Positions 1 through 12,849 of a stretch of 64,000 bases of DNA are shown here, one piece after another. Below the pieces are notes generated by a model that was not told where the DNA came from, made no database searches, and saw nothing but the letters and a program-made list of their open reading frames with translations. The DNA comes from Theristus sp. LFF4_11 (taxonomy: Eukaryota > Nematoda > Chromadorea > Monhysterida > Xyalidae). The DNA lies in NCBI GenBank assembly GCA_030248135.1, contig JASANC010001441.1, forward strand, positions 1 to 64,000, in the 5' to 3' direction. Position numbers and translations under genes: made by a program. Each line of letters opens with the position of its first letter. Positions within the stretch are counted from its first letter, which is position 1.

Positions 1-570
1 TTTTAGGCTGCCCGATTCCCTGAGTCATTGCGGACTGCGTTGCAGGGGATACGGTGCATAATGTGTGAATGTGAATGGCTAAGCTACTTTCTTTGCATTG
101 GGTCGGCTACTTTCTTTGTATTGGTTGCTGTTGGTTATAAATACGTTGTTTTCCTTGTGTTCGGGGCCACTCTTCCATTTTACCAAAAAATACTAGTTCG
201 TTAACTACCACACCCTAACTGATCCTATCCTTTCTTTTGTGTTGGTGGGTTTTATTGTTGTCCCTTCTGTCAAGAGTTGGCTAACGAAGTAAAAGAGAGA
301 AAGAAGAAAAGAGAACTTGGAAATTGGTGAGACACACACAAACACACGGTACCATTAACGCAACAATCAAACGACTCGTAATAAACTTGTGCCTTTCTGA
401 AACTAAACGCAGGACAGTTCCGGGCGCTTGGATCTTCACATCAGCGTTCGAGGCCGGAGGATTCGGAGCGTTGGAGGTCCAAAGTGATCGTGATCGTTAC
501 ACCGGGAGTGCACACTTCACTTGTTGTTTATAATGTTTACGGTAACACGGTCTCACATCATGTCAGTATT
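1..570. other. left flank, no gene recognised
   Basis: No coding exon can be assigned with confidence. A GC-richer stretch at about 415-535 follows an AG that could act as a splice acceptor, but none of its frames resembles a family I know. Bases 562-570 are the left copy of the 9-bp target duplication of the foldback element that follows. Confidence 0.4.
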
Positions 571-1326
571 GGCTGTAGGTCGATCCGGTACCGGTCGATC
601 CGGTACCTGGCAATTTTCTAGGGCGGTCGATCCGGTACCGGTCGATCCGGTACTCGGTCGATCCGGTACCAATTGAAATTTTCAGCTGTTTTACGGGTTT
701 TTAGCGTTCAATTCGTTGTGTTTTCGATTTTTCTTTGGTTTCGGTGATTGCGAAACATTTATGCAGCACGGAAAGACATGAAACCGAACACGATTGTTGA
801 TGATACGATGAGACGACGACGACTTGCGACACTTTGTTGGTTTTGGTAATCGTAATCTGATTCTGAAAAAAGCAAAACAAGTGTACCATATGTTTTTTTA
901 TTTTCTGAACTATTTTCCAGAAGAATAAAGCTCCAAGACGGTGAAAATTTGCAAAATTACCAGCTCAGCAAGAAAAGGAGAACAAAATAAAAATATGAAG
1001 ACTGATTCGGTTCTCTTTTGGAGTTGAGGAAAAATGTCTGTTGTTTTTATTTTCATATTTCCCGCGAAAAAACCTGCGGTAAAATGTTTCAGACATCAGA
1101 TAAAATGAGAGAAACGAAGAAAAATGGAAAACAAATCAGAAACAAATTGAATTGAATGCTAAAACAGCTGAAAATTTCAATTGGTACCGGATCGACCGAG
1201 TACCGGATCGACCGGTACCGGATCGACCGCCCTAGAAAATTGCCAGGTACCGGATCGACCGGTACCGGATCGACCGGTACCGGATCGACCGTACCGGATC
1301 GACCGGTACCGGATCGACCGCATGCC
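571..1326. mobile_element. foldback element FB-1, complete with 9-bp target duplication
   Basis: The two ends are inverted arrays of the 15-bp unit GGTACCGGATCGACC. About five units lie at 575-672 and eight at 1184-1320 in the opposite orientation; each array is interrupted once by the same 17-bp spacer (GGCAATTTTCTAGGG and its complement). The arms continue inward with matching sequence (AATTGAAATTTTCAGCTG). The element is flanked by the exact 9-bp direct repeat GTCAGTATT at 562-570 and 1327-1335, which marks it as a transposed unit. The middle (about 720-1140) has no recognisable transposase, so it is non-autonomous. Long tandem-repeat inverted ends with 9-bp duplications resemble Drosophila FB elements and some Mutator-like elements. 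Confidence 0.85.
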
Positions 1327-1368
1327 GTCAGTATTAACATTTATATTATCATCTATCTATTAAACGCT

Positions 1369-1487
1369 CTATGTTAACTTCCTTTGTTAACTTTCTATGT
1401 TACCTTCCTCTGTTAACCTCCTTTGTTAACTTTCTATGTTAACTTCCTTTGTTAACTTTCTCTGTTAACTTTCTCTGTTAACTTTTG
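1369..1487. repeat. short tandem repeat rich in GTTAAC
   Basis: About nine imperfect copies of a 12-13-bp unit of the type TTTGTTAACTTTC. Each contains the palindrome GTTAAC or a one-base variant. Confidence 0.8.
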
Positions 1488-4400
1488 TTCTTGAATTTAT
1501 TTATAGTACATGTGCATGTATATCTAGCTGCTGTCTGGCTTGAAACAAGCGTTGTTAACATTCTACGTTAGCAAGCGCAGTTTTGCGCATGCTTTTTATG
1601 ATGAACAATTCTCTTCCTTTACAAAAACACTAAAACAACAACAACACCTACGTAAACAACTGAGCTCCTATATAAAGCGATGAATCTTTGACTCTTACGG
1701 CTCGCATTTGGCATTCGGCATTCGTGGTAGTTTCGATAGAAGTCTTGGTTTAGTCGTTTGAAAGTTAGTCGTGTAGCCCACCATGTGATAATCAGGTAAA
1801 AGGTATATTCAGATAGATCTTTAGGTTCGGGAATCAGTTTGAAATTTAGTCTTATACCAGTGAACTCAGTCTTATAGAAGTGAACTCGGTCTTTTATCAT
1901 TGAACTTGGCCTTAGTGGTGTGTAGAAGCCCTACACCCAGAACAGGTACCGATCCACCTTAACACCGAACCTCCCAAATAACACTTTACCATGCCAAAGA
2001 TCGACGTGCAAAGTTCAGAGACTGGCTCTAGCACACACTTTTGGTTGAAACTGGAGATTGCCATGGAGATGTGTACTTTGACGGTTTGATATGTATCTAT
2101 GATTGTTTAGGTGCCGATTGAACAGTCCGGTTTTTGTAATCGTAGAGTTTCTGATGTGAATCTTTCAGGTACAAATGTAAGAACCGGGCACTTGTGTACC
2201 TTTACCATTTCTTTTGCTCATTATGTCTGCCCGACTTATCTTAGTCACATGCCCGCCACATGACCGTTCTATTTTGTTGATACTTATTCCATCTTACATT
2301 TTATATAAGTCAGACGTTTCTATCAGTTTAGTCACTTCACCACTTCACCATTTTTCACCATTCGTCTTTACGTCGTTTTGTCAGTTCACTTATCACCAAG
2401 TCGAATCATCGTTCCAGTTGTTGTTTGCAATAAAAGTAACTGAGAAGCACTACATGGCGACAACGGCAGGATCTTGGTCCTCCTAGCAGTGACCATAGTG
2501 TGCGCACCCTACATGTTTCAACTTCTTTTGTTCGGACGCCAGTCCAGACAGTTGTTGTTTGCTATAAAAGTGACTAAGAGCTACACGAAGTAGCTTAGCG
2601 TCCGCACGCATGCACATTGTTCTATGCACCGCACACTCTCAGCACGCATGGAGACAAGGCACAAGCACGAGGCTTAAGTAGCACATTACATGTTGCTTTT
2701 AAGCAAATTTCAAGCAGATTAGAAGTTGAATTGCTGCGTGCACTCTCCGTTGTTATTTATTCTTATCCTTAATCGTGCGTGATTGTGTTTGAGCTCTTGA
2801 TATTTTGCAGTGTTCATGCACATGTTCATGTTCATGTTCATGAACACACTTTTCCATGCTTTCTTCACAATGATCAAAACTGGTTGCTGTCATTTGCCGA
2901 AACCAAAAACCATTCACTCCAGCACGCAAGGTTCAAAATTTCAAGCGTAGAAATTGCATATCGTGTCGTGTTTCCACAACGAATGATTACTTGCACTGCC
3001 ATTATTGAAATAACAAACCAACCCTGATATTACATATCTCGGGCAAACTTTCATGTGGACATGTTGAAAATTTATCCAGCACAGAACAGAGTCACGTGTT
3101 CATTATTTCAAATCATGTAGGAAAACAAGAGGCGGATAATTTGAAATTCGAGCATTGTTATTGTTTGAGGTATGGGACAGAAAAGTATAGATCGCATAAA
3201 GTCGGATAGAGAAAGTTAATTATGCAATAAACTCAATGATAACATGTAAGATCTTGGTCTGTTGAAAACCAGGAGTTATAGAAACTATTGCAACACTCCT
3301 TTATATTCCCTAACTCGGTTTCGAAACTTTTATTGATGCGATTTTGACGAAGTGAAAAATAAATTATGATTCCTCCTTTAATACGCGACACGCGACTTGT
3401 GTTTCACAAAATTATTACAAGATATGCACCTTTTCCGGACAAGAAACGTGCCTGGATGCAGTAAATTTGCAGATGTCTAGTGTCGTGTCGTCGTCTCGTG
3501 ATCCATACCAATGCGATTTCTGCATCTCTTCCTCTCCTGTACACATCAAAATTTATTGCACATGCATTGCATCCGCATATCTGATTTCAAAAGCTGCGGC
3601 ACACACTGCACCAATTTTAATACAATGCGCTAGCTGCTAAAGTTGATGATTTGAGAACTGTGGAAGATATTTCCATCTCAGTAGATTAATATTTTATTCT
3701 TGTTTTCGATACACAGTTATGGACTGTGTTGATATCATATTTGACTTTTATTGTTTCACTGCTTGTGCTTTCGTCCTTTTAAGATCTTCTTCTTCTTCGT
3801 TCACAGCCAATTACTGCAAGCAATTTGCATTCCACAAGAGAGATTTGGCGCTTTTGAACGAAATCGTCTCACCGCAAAGTTTTGCACATTATTGCGACCT
3901 GCATTGTCTTTGCGCGCATCGCACCACGTGCCTGATATTGTTGCACTGTGCAAAAGTTACGTTCGTTATAGTTGGATTTAATTTGCGTAATCACTCGCGG
4001 CTCTGATCGGAAAGTAAGCAGGTCCAAATCAAAATTGATATCTTGTAAAAAGCTACGCCAAAATTGAGTTCATAAATTCAGTTAGCTGTGAATGAACGTC
4101 TAAAAATGGCAACTATTGCACGAACATTTAGGTTGTTATTATCCAACTTCAAAAAACTAACAAAAGTAGTGATCATAAAAATTTATCACAAAAGTTTTTC
4201 AAACGACTTGGTGTTTTTCTACCACCCAATTGCGAGCCGGGCATACTTTTATTTTATTCACATCACACGATCAATCAGCAATCGATTTTTTAGTCAGGTC
4301 TAGAAGGTCTATTTGTGAAGACAGTAGGCACATAGGCACACACTCTCGGCAACCTTTTCTTGACCTCAACAAATACAAAAAATCAAGAAATATAATCTTT

Positions 4401-5552
4401 TTTATGAAGCAAAAGCAACATTACGTTTTTACGTGCAATAAGTTTGTTTAAACCGGTCGCTTTTTCGCAGAATACATAACACTCGAAAGAAGAAAGAACG
4501 CAACGGGGTTGGAAGGAATTTCAAGAAAAACATTAAGCCTAATCAATAATGACGAGTTTGATTTTAACCAAACCCAATCTATTTCATTCGTTGTTTCACT
4601 GCAATTATTCAAAGTTTCGTATGCTCTGTACACTGTACTTCTCGAATCTCGAGAAAGGTGGCAGGTTCAAACAAACATACTTATAATGGCATGAGTAATG
4701 AACCACCCAAGTGACCCAACCAACCCAAACAAGTTTTTACAACAATTCACGCTAATTTTAAAAATGATCTTCGATTTTCGATGAATTGTTACTCGCAATA
4801 AAGTCGTTGTACGGTTGTAGCGTTGTAGGTCACCTGTTCTCTGTTCTGTTGGGGAGCTTTTATTGTGATATTGTTTTGTAATCTTTTTTATTTATTTGTT
4901 CGCGGACCGGTTCCGTACTTTTTTCCTTTTTTGCTGCTTGGTTTGTCGTTCGCTTCAAATTCTTTCTTCAGCCATACAAATAGTACTGAAATACAAATAA
5001 TTCGTGTGTTTTCAAAATAGTGGTATCATCAAACAAAATCAAACAAAACTTCGTTCGCTCAGGATTTGGATTGGTTCGGACGACGACGACCGACGACGAC
5101 GCCGCCGGCCGTTGGTTGTGCTGGTTTCTTGGATTTAAATGATGATCCATCTGCGACCGCCCGACTAGATTTTTTGTGTGCGTGCTGGTGGTGCTATTCT
5201 TGAACATTTTATTTGTGTCGAGTTGCGAATGCGATTGCGACCATTCGCTAGCGATGAGAACATTGGTTACTTTCCCTTCGTCGTCGCCGTCGCCTCGTCT
5301 GTCAGCAGCGGTGTCCCGTTTCATTTCCGTCGTGCCGGGGCTGGGTCGAACAAAATAAAATTCACGAAAGTAAACTAAACTCGATCGATCCGTCGCTCTT
5401 CACTCACCTTCGAGCCTGTGGAGAGGAGAGGCTATCTCTATCATTTCTGGAACGATCAATCGATGATGATAATGCGACGAAAACACTGGAACTAGGTTGA
5501 AAAGCAACTGTTCGACGACAACACAATCGGCCAGTCTGTCCAGCAGCGCGTC
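1488..5552. other. upstream region of C1GALT1, no gene recognised
   Basis: AT-rich sequence without a supported exon. A roughly 40-bp stretch with the core GTTGTTTGCnATAAAAGT occurs twice (about 2417-2455 and 2549-2590), and CATGTT microsatellite sequence lies at 2816-2842. The segment 5050-5550 is GC-richer, with GACGAC repeats, and probably holds the promoter and 5' untranslated region of C1GALT1. No initiator or TATA element can be assigned. Confidence 0.4.
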
Positions 5553-8500
5553 ATGTCATCATGGTTGCTGACGAGCACGCCCAGCCGTCTGCGCGCGATG
5601 CTCGCCAATTTCGCCGTCGGCATTTTCATCGGCTTCGTGCTGAGCTACGTCTACCTCGGCACCTACGTCACGCAGGCGCGCAGTCGCCTCGACGCACCGT
5701 GGCACACCAAAGAGGTGACGTCGTGTCGTGTGTGCTGTTTGTTTGTCGTTGTTGAGCGGTGATTGTTGTGGGGTTTTGCGGCAGCAATCACGCGTGTGGT
5801 GGCACGCTAGCTCAAACTGATTGGTCTATTTGTCATATTACACTCGTGTCACATTCCAATTTACAGCGTGTTCTTCCTTTTGTGCAGTAGTACACACTTC
5901 CACAAAACAATCACTACGTTTCTGCCTGTAAAGTTAATGTTGTTCCACTTTTTATGAGCAAAAATGACCACCTCAAACACTGAATCCACTACCGCATTGC
6001 GCTCCCATCACAGCGGATTGACGTGGATGATGATGAAGATGATTAAGAGTTTTAAAGTTGCCTTCAGTTCAAGTTTGTTCTTTTTTCGACTGACAAGTCG
6101 CGAAAAAACGTGAGCAGAACACACGGTGGATAAAAAGTGTTGTTTTTTGCTGTTGTTGCAGGACTCCGACTACAAGCATTTGCATCGCCATCGCTACGGC
6201 GACGAGTCAGACCCGCACGGTCACGGCACGTTGGGTGCGGCCGCCGGGCCGTCGGAAGCGGTGAAGTTCCATCGGAAGGATGAGGAGCACCATCAAGGTG
6301 GGGCCGGGACACTTGGGGTTTGTTGTCGTTCAGCTAATTGGCTGCATTTCGTCGTGTTTATTATGTTGTCATGGCCATGTATTGACACTCTCAAGTCCGT
6401 TTTTTTGTAGTTTTGCACCCCATCAAAGCAAAACAAGAAATCGTAGTAAAAAATAATTGAGCTTTAGTTGATATCAACAATTCAAAGTGTGGAACAGGTT
6501 TTGATGCGAAGACCCACCTCCACTTTTTTAAAAAATTTTGTGTTGGTTGAAGATGAAAGGTAATGCCGGAAAAATGAAAGTGACAACAGTGCGACACAGG
6601 GTTGATGGTTCATCGGAAAAGATCAGTTGGTCGAGTCGAGTTGGTACATGCATGTGATCCAAATTCACTGCCATGAACCCCATTCGTGCTGGATGCTGAT
6701 TGGTCATCAGTCAGCTCACCAGCCAATCAGCGCGCCGAAGTTCGCTTCAACGCTAAACTATCCTTCTGCATGCACAGGCGAAGACCGCGTTGCTCAAGTG
6801 ATTGCGGGTAAAGTGAAGGTGCTCTGCTGGATCATGACTGGTCGCGCGAATCACGAACGAAAAGCGCGCCATGTTAAGGCCACCTGGGCCAGGAGGTCGT
6901 GTTTTCATTCTTTTATTTATTTGTTTTTTTATAGGATCGCCGAATAAATAAGGCAGTCCTTCCTTGTATCCTCCATCAAGGCGGGATTAGTCGTAGACTA
7001 CGAGTTGTTATCTTCGAGAATGCCAGGATAATCCCCAAATCGTGTGTGCAGTGGACAAAGAACGAGCAGAACAGAATAGCACGAACAAATTAATTAATCA
7101 ATTTTACACACAGTAGTTGGCTTTCTGAGCGTCTGTTTTTCTTTCATTCAAATTTCGCGCGCTCATTGCACCCTGAAAAAAAACATGTTTACTTGGCCAT
7201 TCCGTACGTTTGCGCTGGTACCTTTATGTGTGTTGTGCTGCATTTGCAGCAACAACTGAATTGTCTTGTCACTGAATTTATTGTTCCAAAGTATTGGATA
7301 AATGAGATGAGATCATTGATTGATTTCTCAGATGCAATGTCTTGTCACAGAATTAATTGTTCCAGAGTATTGGATAAATGAGATGAGATCATTGATCGAT
7401 TTTTCAGATGCAACAAATTCGTGTTCGTTTCGGACGAAGAAGATCCGAGTCTGCCGACTGTGAAACTGAACTCGTCATCCGGTCGCGACTGGCTGTGGGG
7501 CAAGACGAAAGACGCGTTCAAGTGAGTTCAAACTCAGGAATTTCATACAGGCGTGACTCGGAGTGTCTCCGAACTACATGCTGTTCACACAGCTTTATCG
7601 GAGTTTCCTGCTTTTTCGCGAAATAAAATGGATGGATGGAGGATTTTCAAAATCACACCAGTACATTGCGCCAATTTTTTTTATCAACTTCATTCCCACA
7701 GTTTTCGTACGGTCGTAACTCTATAACATATCCGGCTCGCTGATTGGTTGTGGTGGTCACGTGATGCGTGGATTTTGTGCAAACCAAACTCAGGTCTCTA
7801 CAGCAATTCATGCACAAAATGCACGCATCAACCAATCAGCTAGTTGGATATGTTATAGAGTTAAGACTGGTAAGGAACAGAACAGACCGAAAGCTACACG
7901 AGTGGAAAACGTTGTTCCGTCGCATTTTATACACGATCGGTTGAAAGAAGACGAAAAAGCCTGAATTTTTTTTTAAATCGGGGTTCTCAGTTACGGACGG
8001 TCACGTTTCGTCATCCATTTCTATTCAGTAAGCCGCTCTCAAAAATGAGTGAACGACAGCACGTTCTCCCGGTTTTTTTCTGCAGGTACGTTTACGAGCA
8101 ATACGGCAAGGACTACGATTGGTTCCTGAAAGCGGACGACGACACGTACGTGGTGGTGGAGAATCTCCGGTTCATGCTGATGCCGCATCGGCCGGAGGAG
8201 CCGATCTGGTTCGGCTGTCGCTTCAAGCCCTACGTGAAACAGGTCGCGTCAACGCGCACGTTTCTTGAGTGGCGTTTTCTGGTTGTTTTGTGAGACCCGA
8301 TTTGGCGGCACCCTGCAACCGCCCGTGCCGCATCCTTGCGAAAGATTGGAGAATAAAACGGTTTTAAACCGGAAATAAAACCGGTTTTTTACCAACCCCA
8401 CTTGCTGCTGTATGGTGTGCAACGCGGGTTGAATGCCGCACACCTGTACAGCACAGCTTGCTGTAAATCGCCGAATTTATTTTTCCCGAGCACCGATTGT

Positions 8501-11500
8501 ACTGCTCAGCAGCATTTTAATTTCATTGCACATGTTTTCACATGTACTGGCAACAAAATTGAAGTGTCCGAATTATCTGCAGTCGAGCTTGCATCATTAT
8601 CGATTTGTCTGCAGTGCGAACAGAGTTTATACCAAAATAATTATTATCCTTTCTTTGAGACCTGCGACTCAATGCGGTTGTGGACGTGAATGGAAACTAG
8701 TTTCAATCTGTATGTGGCAATTCAGAATAGCCTAAGTGACCCGGTCTTATTTAGGGGACTCGGATCCGTTTGCCAATTTTGAATTTCCGCGTCGTGCATG
8801 AGACTGCTTGCCCATCTATGCGCGCATTGAGACGCGGGACCAAAATAAAAGGTATTAGCAACAGTGTTCCGGCTTACCGATTACAGGGTTACATGTCGGG
8901 CGGCGCCGGCTACGTGCTCAGTCGCGAGGCGCTCCGCCGATTCGTAGAGGAGGCGCTGACGGACGGAAAAAAGTGCAAAAAAGACCACACCGGCGCGGAG
9001 GACGCCGAAATGGGCAAATGCATGGCGAACATTGGCGTGGTGCCGGGGGACTCGCGCGACTCCGAGGGACGCTACCGGTTCCTGCCGTTCGTCCCCGAGC
9101 ACCACCTGATCCCGGGCCACGTCGACCCGAACTTCTGGTTCTGGCGCTACATCTGGTATCCGATCGAGCAGGTTCGCGTGGGGCCTTTTTTCACCCAGAG
9201 CGGCGGTTTTTTGGGTGAATTTTTTTGGCCAGGTGGAAATGCGAAGCAGCTTATGTCTGTTGTCGATTCCGGTCATGGAAGTTGGTTGACGTTTTGGATA
9301 GATTTGAGGTGGGTGGGATTGCAGAGTTCTTGGGTATCCCGATAATTGGTTACATAATTGCATTTTCACTGCTTATTTCACAAACCACACTCACACTGTT
9401 CAAGACAAACAAGAGCAACCGTGCGATTACAAATGTATCCAGTTTAACAATTCAAACAATGCATCCTTTTTATAGTGATGCACCAGTGCAGCCAATCAGC
9501 TAGCGCGTCCAATTCAAGTACAACCAATCATTAGGGCTATTAGGCTGAACAAAAATGTGTGTTTATGTAAAAACGATCAACTATATGAAGGAAAACCCGC
9601 GTTTTATTTATTGTTCGTTACCGATATTAAGTTATAAATGCGTCTGTTTTTTTGAACACTGAACTTGTATTGAGTTGCACCTGTGTCTGTGTGTGTATGT
9701 CTGTGGTGCACATTTCTGAAGTGTGTGGTCCGGTCCGTTTGGTGTCTGACTCCGGGCTAATGTTTGTTGCTAGTAGTAGTGCTGGCTATTGGATAACTGG
9801 GGCTTTCTGTGCTGCTAGGTCGAGAAAAAAACCTGTGAATATTCAAAAACCGAACCAATCCACCGGTGTGGTTATGTGGAACCAATTACCCATAATTAAA
9901 AAAGACATTTGTGGGGGGTTTGACGTGGGCTGTTGAAATTTTCGCATTTATAAAACGGCACAGGAAGTAAGTAAAAAGGCTTCTATGCAAATCGCTCGCT
10001 CCAACTAACATTGTTCGAAAAACTTTTTTAGAGTGTGAAATTTCACAGCAGTTGTTGTGTTGTTTATTGTGGAGCTTTTTTCCGTAAATTTACAGGATTT
10101 TCTGCTTGTTTTCAGCTCAAAATGGCACTGTCAGAACTCGTCAACATTGATTGGCTATGTTTCGCTTTTGTGTTCTGGTGTTCTCATGTGTAACTAAAAG
10201 AAATAACGACACACTGGTTATTACTCACATATTGCTCACATACCAACTGCCTCGTTGGTTTGGAATGGAGAAATCGGCAGGTGTTGGCATCATTCAAAAA
10301 CCAGTAAAATATTGGGCTGAAAATCACGTCACGTTTGGTTGCGTTATTGCACACAACCGCTTTTACCGTATCGTATCTGTTTATTTATTCACCAGAGAAC
10401 GCCCAAACTGTAAGAAGACGCATGCGCGTATCTTGCTTCCAAAGAGCAGGTATGCAAAATGTGTCAGCATGTTGTTGGTTACAGCCAAATGCGGCCGTAT
10501 ATATGGGTGGACGGACACGAACGAAAGTGCAATTGTGGACTGTGTGTATATTGTGGCGCAAAGCTGAAGCTAACAACATTAGCTACACAAGTGTGGTGCT
10601 GAAAAGGTTTATGCGCCAAAATCAATGCTAATGCCTTGTACAGTGTATGCAATGCAGTTCAGTCGATGCTGGAAAAATGATGATGTGGGGGAGCGAGCAG
10701 TGAATGGGAAGTGTCGGATGCCCACTAAAAGGGGCTGCTTTTAGATGGCAACAGTTTTCATCATCGGTATGTTATCAGTGCGTTGAATTGACAGATATCA
10801 TAAGCGGCATTTATGAAGCAGTATTTAGTGACGCGTAGCTGTGTTAAAATATAGCCACCAAATATTGCTTCATGAATGCATTTCAAGCTGACATTTTTAT
10901 TGGCAACTTGCTGATTAGTTGGATGCAGCAATGTACTTGGATGAGTAACAATGGTTGGCTTGCTGGCAAAATGCAGCCAATCCGCTTGCCATATTCAAAC
11001 TAGTTGACAGCGAAGTTCTGACAAGGTATTTCTCGTAATTTTAATCTTGATAGTTGTGCAATTTTAAATACTTGAATCTGGCACGTTGATTGGCTGCATC
11101 GAGCTAGCAGGCAGAAGTATGACCAGACCAATCATCAGTCAGCGCAATTCAAGCACAACAGCGCATACCATCGGAGTTCCACCTGCAGATGGCACTAGGG
11201 GTGGTAAAAAACGTTTTTTTTCAAATCCATGTATATAAAACGGTTTTTTATACCACGTCCGGTTCTTTATACCCGGTTTTTTTACCGACCCAGTATCTGA
11301 AGAATCCTGTGATTGCGACAATTTCTGGTACTCTGATTTTACGCAAACCGCTGAATAATGAGTAAAAGACCACAATTCTAGCCAGAAACTGTATGTGTTT
11401 CAATGGAAACGTATTCCAATCTTGATTTTATTTGAATCGGTGGCGCTTAGAGAGAATGCAGCATCAGAAAAATTATCAGATGCGAGTTTAAAACAAAAAA

Positions 11501-12849
11501 GCTAACGCAAAACAGATTGACATGTGCAACAGCAAGGAATGTGATACATGCAAATCAATTGAACTGTCATGATCGAGAGATATGTAACTGCACAACAATT
11601 TTACCGCATTTCTAAACACAAAAGATCACCGAAATCACGAACCCGCACAGACGAAAGAAGTGAACCAAGAACAAAATTAAAAGAGCAAAAAAATCAAATG
11701 GAGATTCGGGTCACTATCACCAGTAAAACAGCACGAAGACATCACCAACAAAACTTTCAGCACTTTCCGATTTCAAAGACACAAAATTTCACGAAATTTG
11801 ACTGAATAAATATCGCGGCGTTTCTCGTTTATTGTTGAAAATTTAACCGAATTCTGAAAAATAACCAAATCTTTGTTGTATTAGTCTCTTCACTTTGTCA
11901 ACAAAAGAACTAGCATAAAAAGCGCAAGCGGCAGATTTAAAGCGGAAAAAGCGTGAAGCTGTTAAACTACGAAACACAACATTGCCATGTAGACCAAACT
12001 TGAACAGATAAACAAAGAACAAAGCTGGAAAATAAAGCGAACGCCGACCAGAGCCAGCCCATTGGCGGTCGACCGAGATGGGACATGGAAGGAGAGGCAC
12101 GGGTCTCAGGGTGCTTTATTTATACCAAGAGCGTGAATTGTGTTCTCCAGAACATCAAGTTATGAAGTGGCGAAAATGAGTTTTGAGTGATTTCAAAAAT
12201 TGAAATTTGGGTCCTTCGGCGGTATAAAAAACCGGAAAAAAACCAAAATTTACGCGGTAAAATATCGGTAATTTATTTTGGCCATTTTTTGGCGCCGGTA
12301 TAAAAAACCGTTTTTTATACCGTTTTTTAATACCGAAAAAAAAACCGTTTTTTATACCGACCCACCCCTAGATGGCACTGGCAAAAAAAACTGTAAATGA
12401 ACGCGTTTTTTTCGAAAACACCGGTCCAAAAACGGTTTTTTTTACCGAACCTTATCTTTTGCTGAAATTCAGTACGAGGAAGCGGCCAGTCGTTTCCATC
12501 GCTCGTGTCCACCATAATCGGATCACCGTTATCACGACAGGGCATGGGCTGCTGCAGCGACGTCGCCGTCACCTTCCACTACGTCAGTCCGAATCAGATG
12601 TATGTGCTCGAGTATCTCATCTATCACCTGCGGCCGTACGGTGTCGGCACACGGCTGGTGACGGAGGACGGTGCAATGGTGCCCGCCGAGAAGCTGGCGG
12701 ACGCCGACATTTTCGCGGCTGCGTTCGCGCAGGCGAATCGCAGCCGTGGCGTCGACGACGTTGAGGCGGACGTTGCCGTCGCCGTCGATCTCCGTGCGTC
12801 CGGATCCGGATCGACGTCGTCCGCCGACGACCGGAGAACTAGAACGTGA
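5553..12849 (+). CDS. C1GALT1: core 1 beta1,3-galactosyltransferase (T-synthase)
   Basis: Seven exons: 5553-5714, 6162-6297, 6778-6895, 7408-7521, 8086-8242, 8887-9171, 12541-12849. All introns are GT-AG and phases agree, giving 426 aa (the human enzyme is 363). The family adds galactose to GalNAc-O-Ser/Thr in the Golgi to make the core 1 O-glycan. Residues 18-38 form one hydrophobic segment near the N-terminus, as in a type II Golgi protein. The lumenal part contains KARHVKATW, the metal/UDP-binding run DDD (194-196) in [36 protein letters not shown] and CCSD (328-331), then the family ending [10 protein letters not shown]. The roughly 70-residue Asp/Ser/Ala-rich tail after that is longer than in the human protein and is not recognised. 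The family match is very strong. The start ATG is the only one that keeps the membrane anchor. Confidence 0.95.
6931..7208. mobile_element. MITE family A copy (ends near CGGAATGGCC)
   Basis: A roughly 280-bp element in C1GALT1 intron 3 with degenerate inverted ends (ATCGCCGAATAAATAAGGCAG and the complement of CATGTTTACTTGGCCATTCCG). Two further copies in the other orientation lie at 32704-32975 and 61354-61643. All share an internal GATCCCGCCTTG-type block. No ORF. Confidence 0.75.
7713..7866. mobile_element. CCAATCAGC-type inverted-repeat element
   Basis: Short element in C1GALT1 intron 4 with inverted ends AACTCTATAACATATCC and GGATATGTTATAGAGTT. Inside lie GCTGATTGGTTG, CACGTGATGC and, toward the other end, the complementary CCAATCAGC. 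Related copies lie at 19876-20020, 32064-32238, 35421-35586 and 57103-57299. Confidence 0.75.
8657..8852. mobile_element. MITE family B copy (ends CTGCGACTCAATGCG)
   Basis: A roughly 195-bp element in C1GALT1 intron 5, ending about 35 bp before exon 6. The left end is CTGCGACTCAATGCG and the right end is its approximate complement CGCGCATTGAGACGCGGG. Shared internal blocks include CCTAAGTGACCCGG and a TTTTGAATTnCCGCGTC block. Copies lie at 27118-27310, 27646-27832 (inverted) and 56933-57090. Confidence 0.75.
10795..10890. repeat. short palindromic repeat, two copies in window
   Basis: Begins AAGCGGCATTTATGAAGCAG, continues TATTTAGTGACGCGTAGCTG, and ends with the inverted counterpart TTCATGAATGCA. 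The second copy is at about 17253-17330, next to MRM2. Probably a tiny MITE. Confidence 0.65.
11196..12370. mobile_element. hAT-like non-autonomous element with 8-bp duplication
   Basis: Ends are TAGGGGTGG and its exact complement CCACCCCTA. The element is flanked by the identical 8-bp sequence GATGGCAC at 11188-11195 and 12371-12378. The subterminal regions carry repeated AAAACCG/CGGTTTTTTATACC blocks in inverted orientation. TAGGG-type ends with 8-bp duplications are typical of the hAT superfamily. No transposase ORF is visible. Inserted in C1GALT1 intron 6, ending 170 bp before the last exon. Confidence 0.85.

Larger units (their letters stand above)
9172..12540 (+). other. C1GALT1 intron 6, repeat-filled
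   Basis: Longest C1GALT1 intron. It holds several CCAATCAGC/GCTGATTGG motifs, a roughly 95-bp partly palindromic repeat (10795-10890) and the hAT-like element 11196-12370. No other exon is supported. Confidence 0.7.

Noticed and set aside
324..535. Possible last exon of a gene starting left of the window
   Set aside because: GC-richer and preceded by an AG, but no frame matches a known protein and no splice partner is visible.
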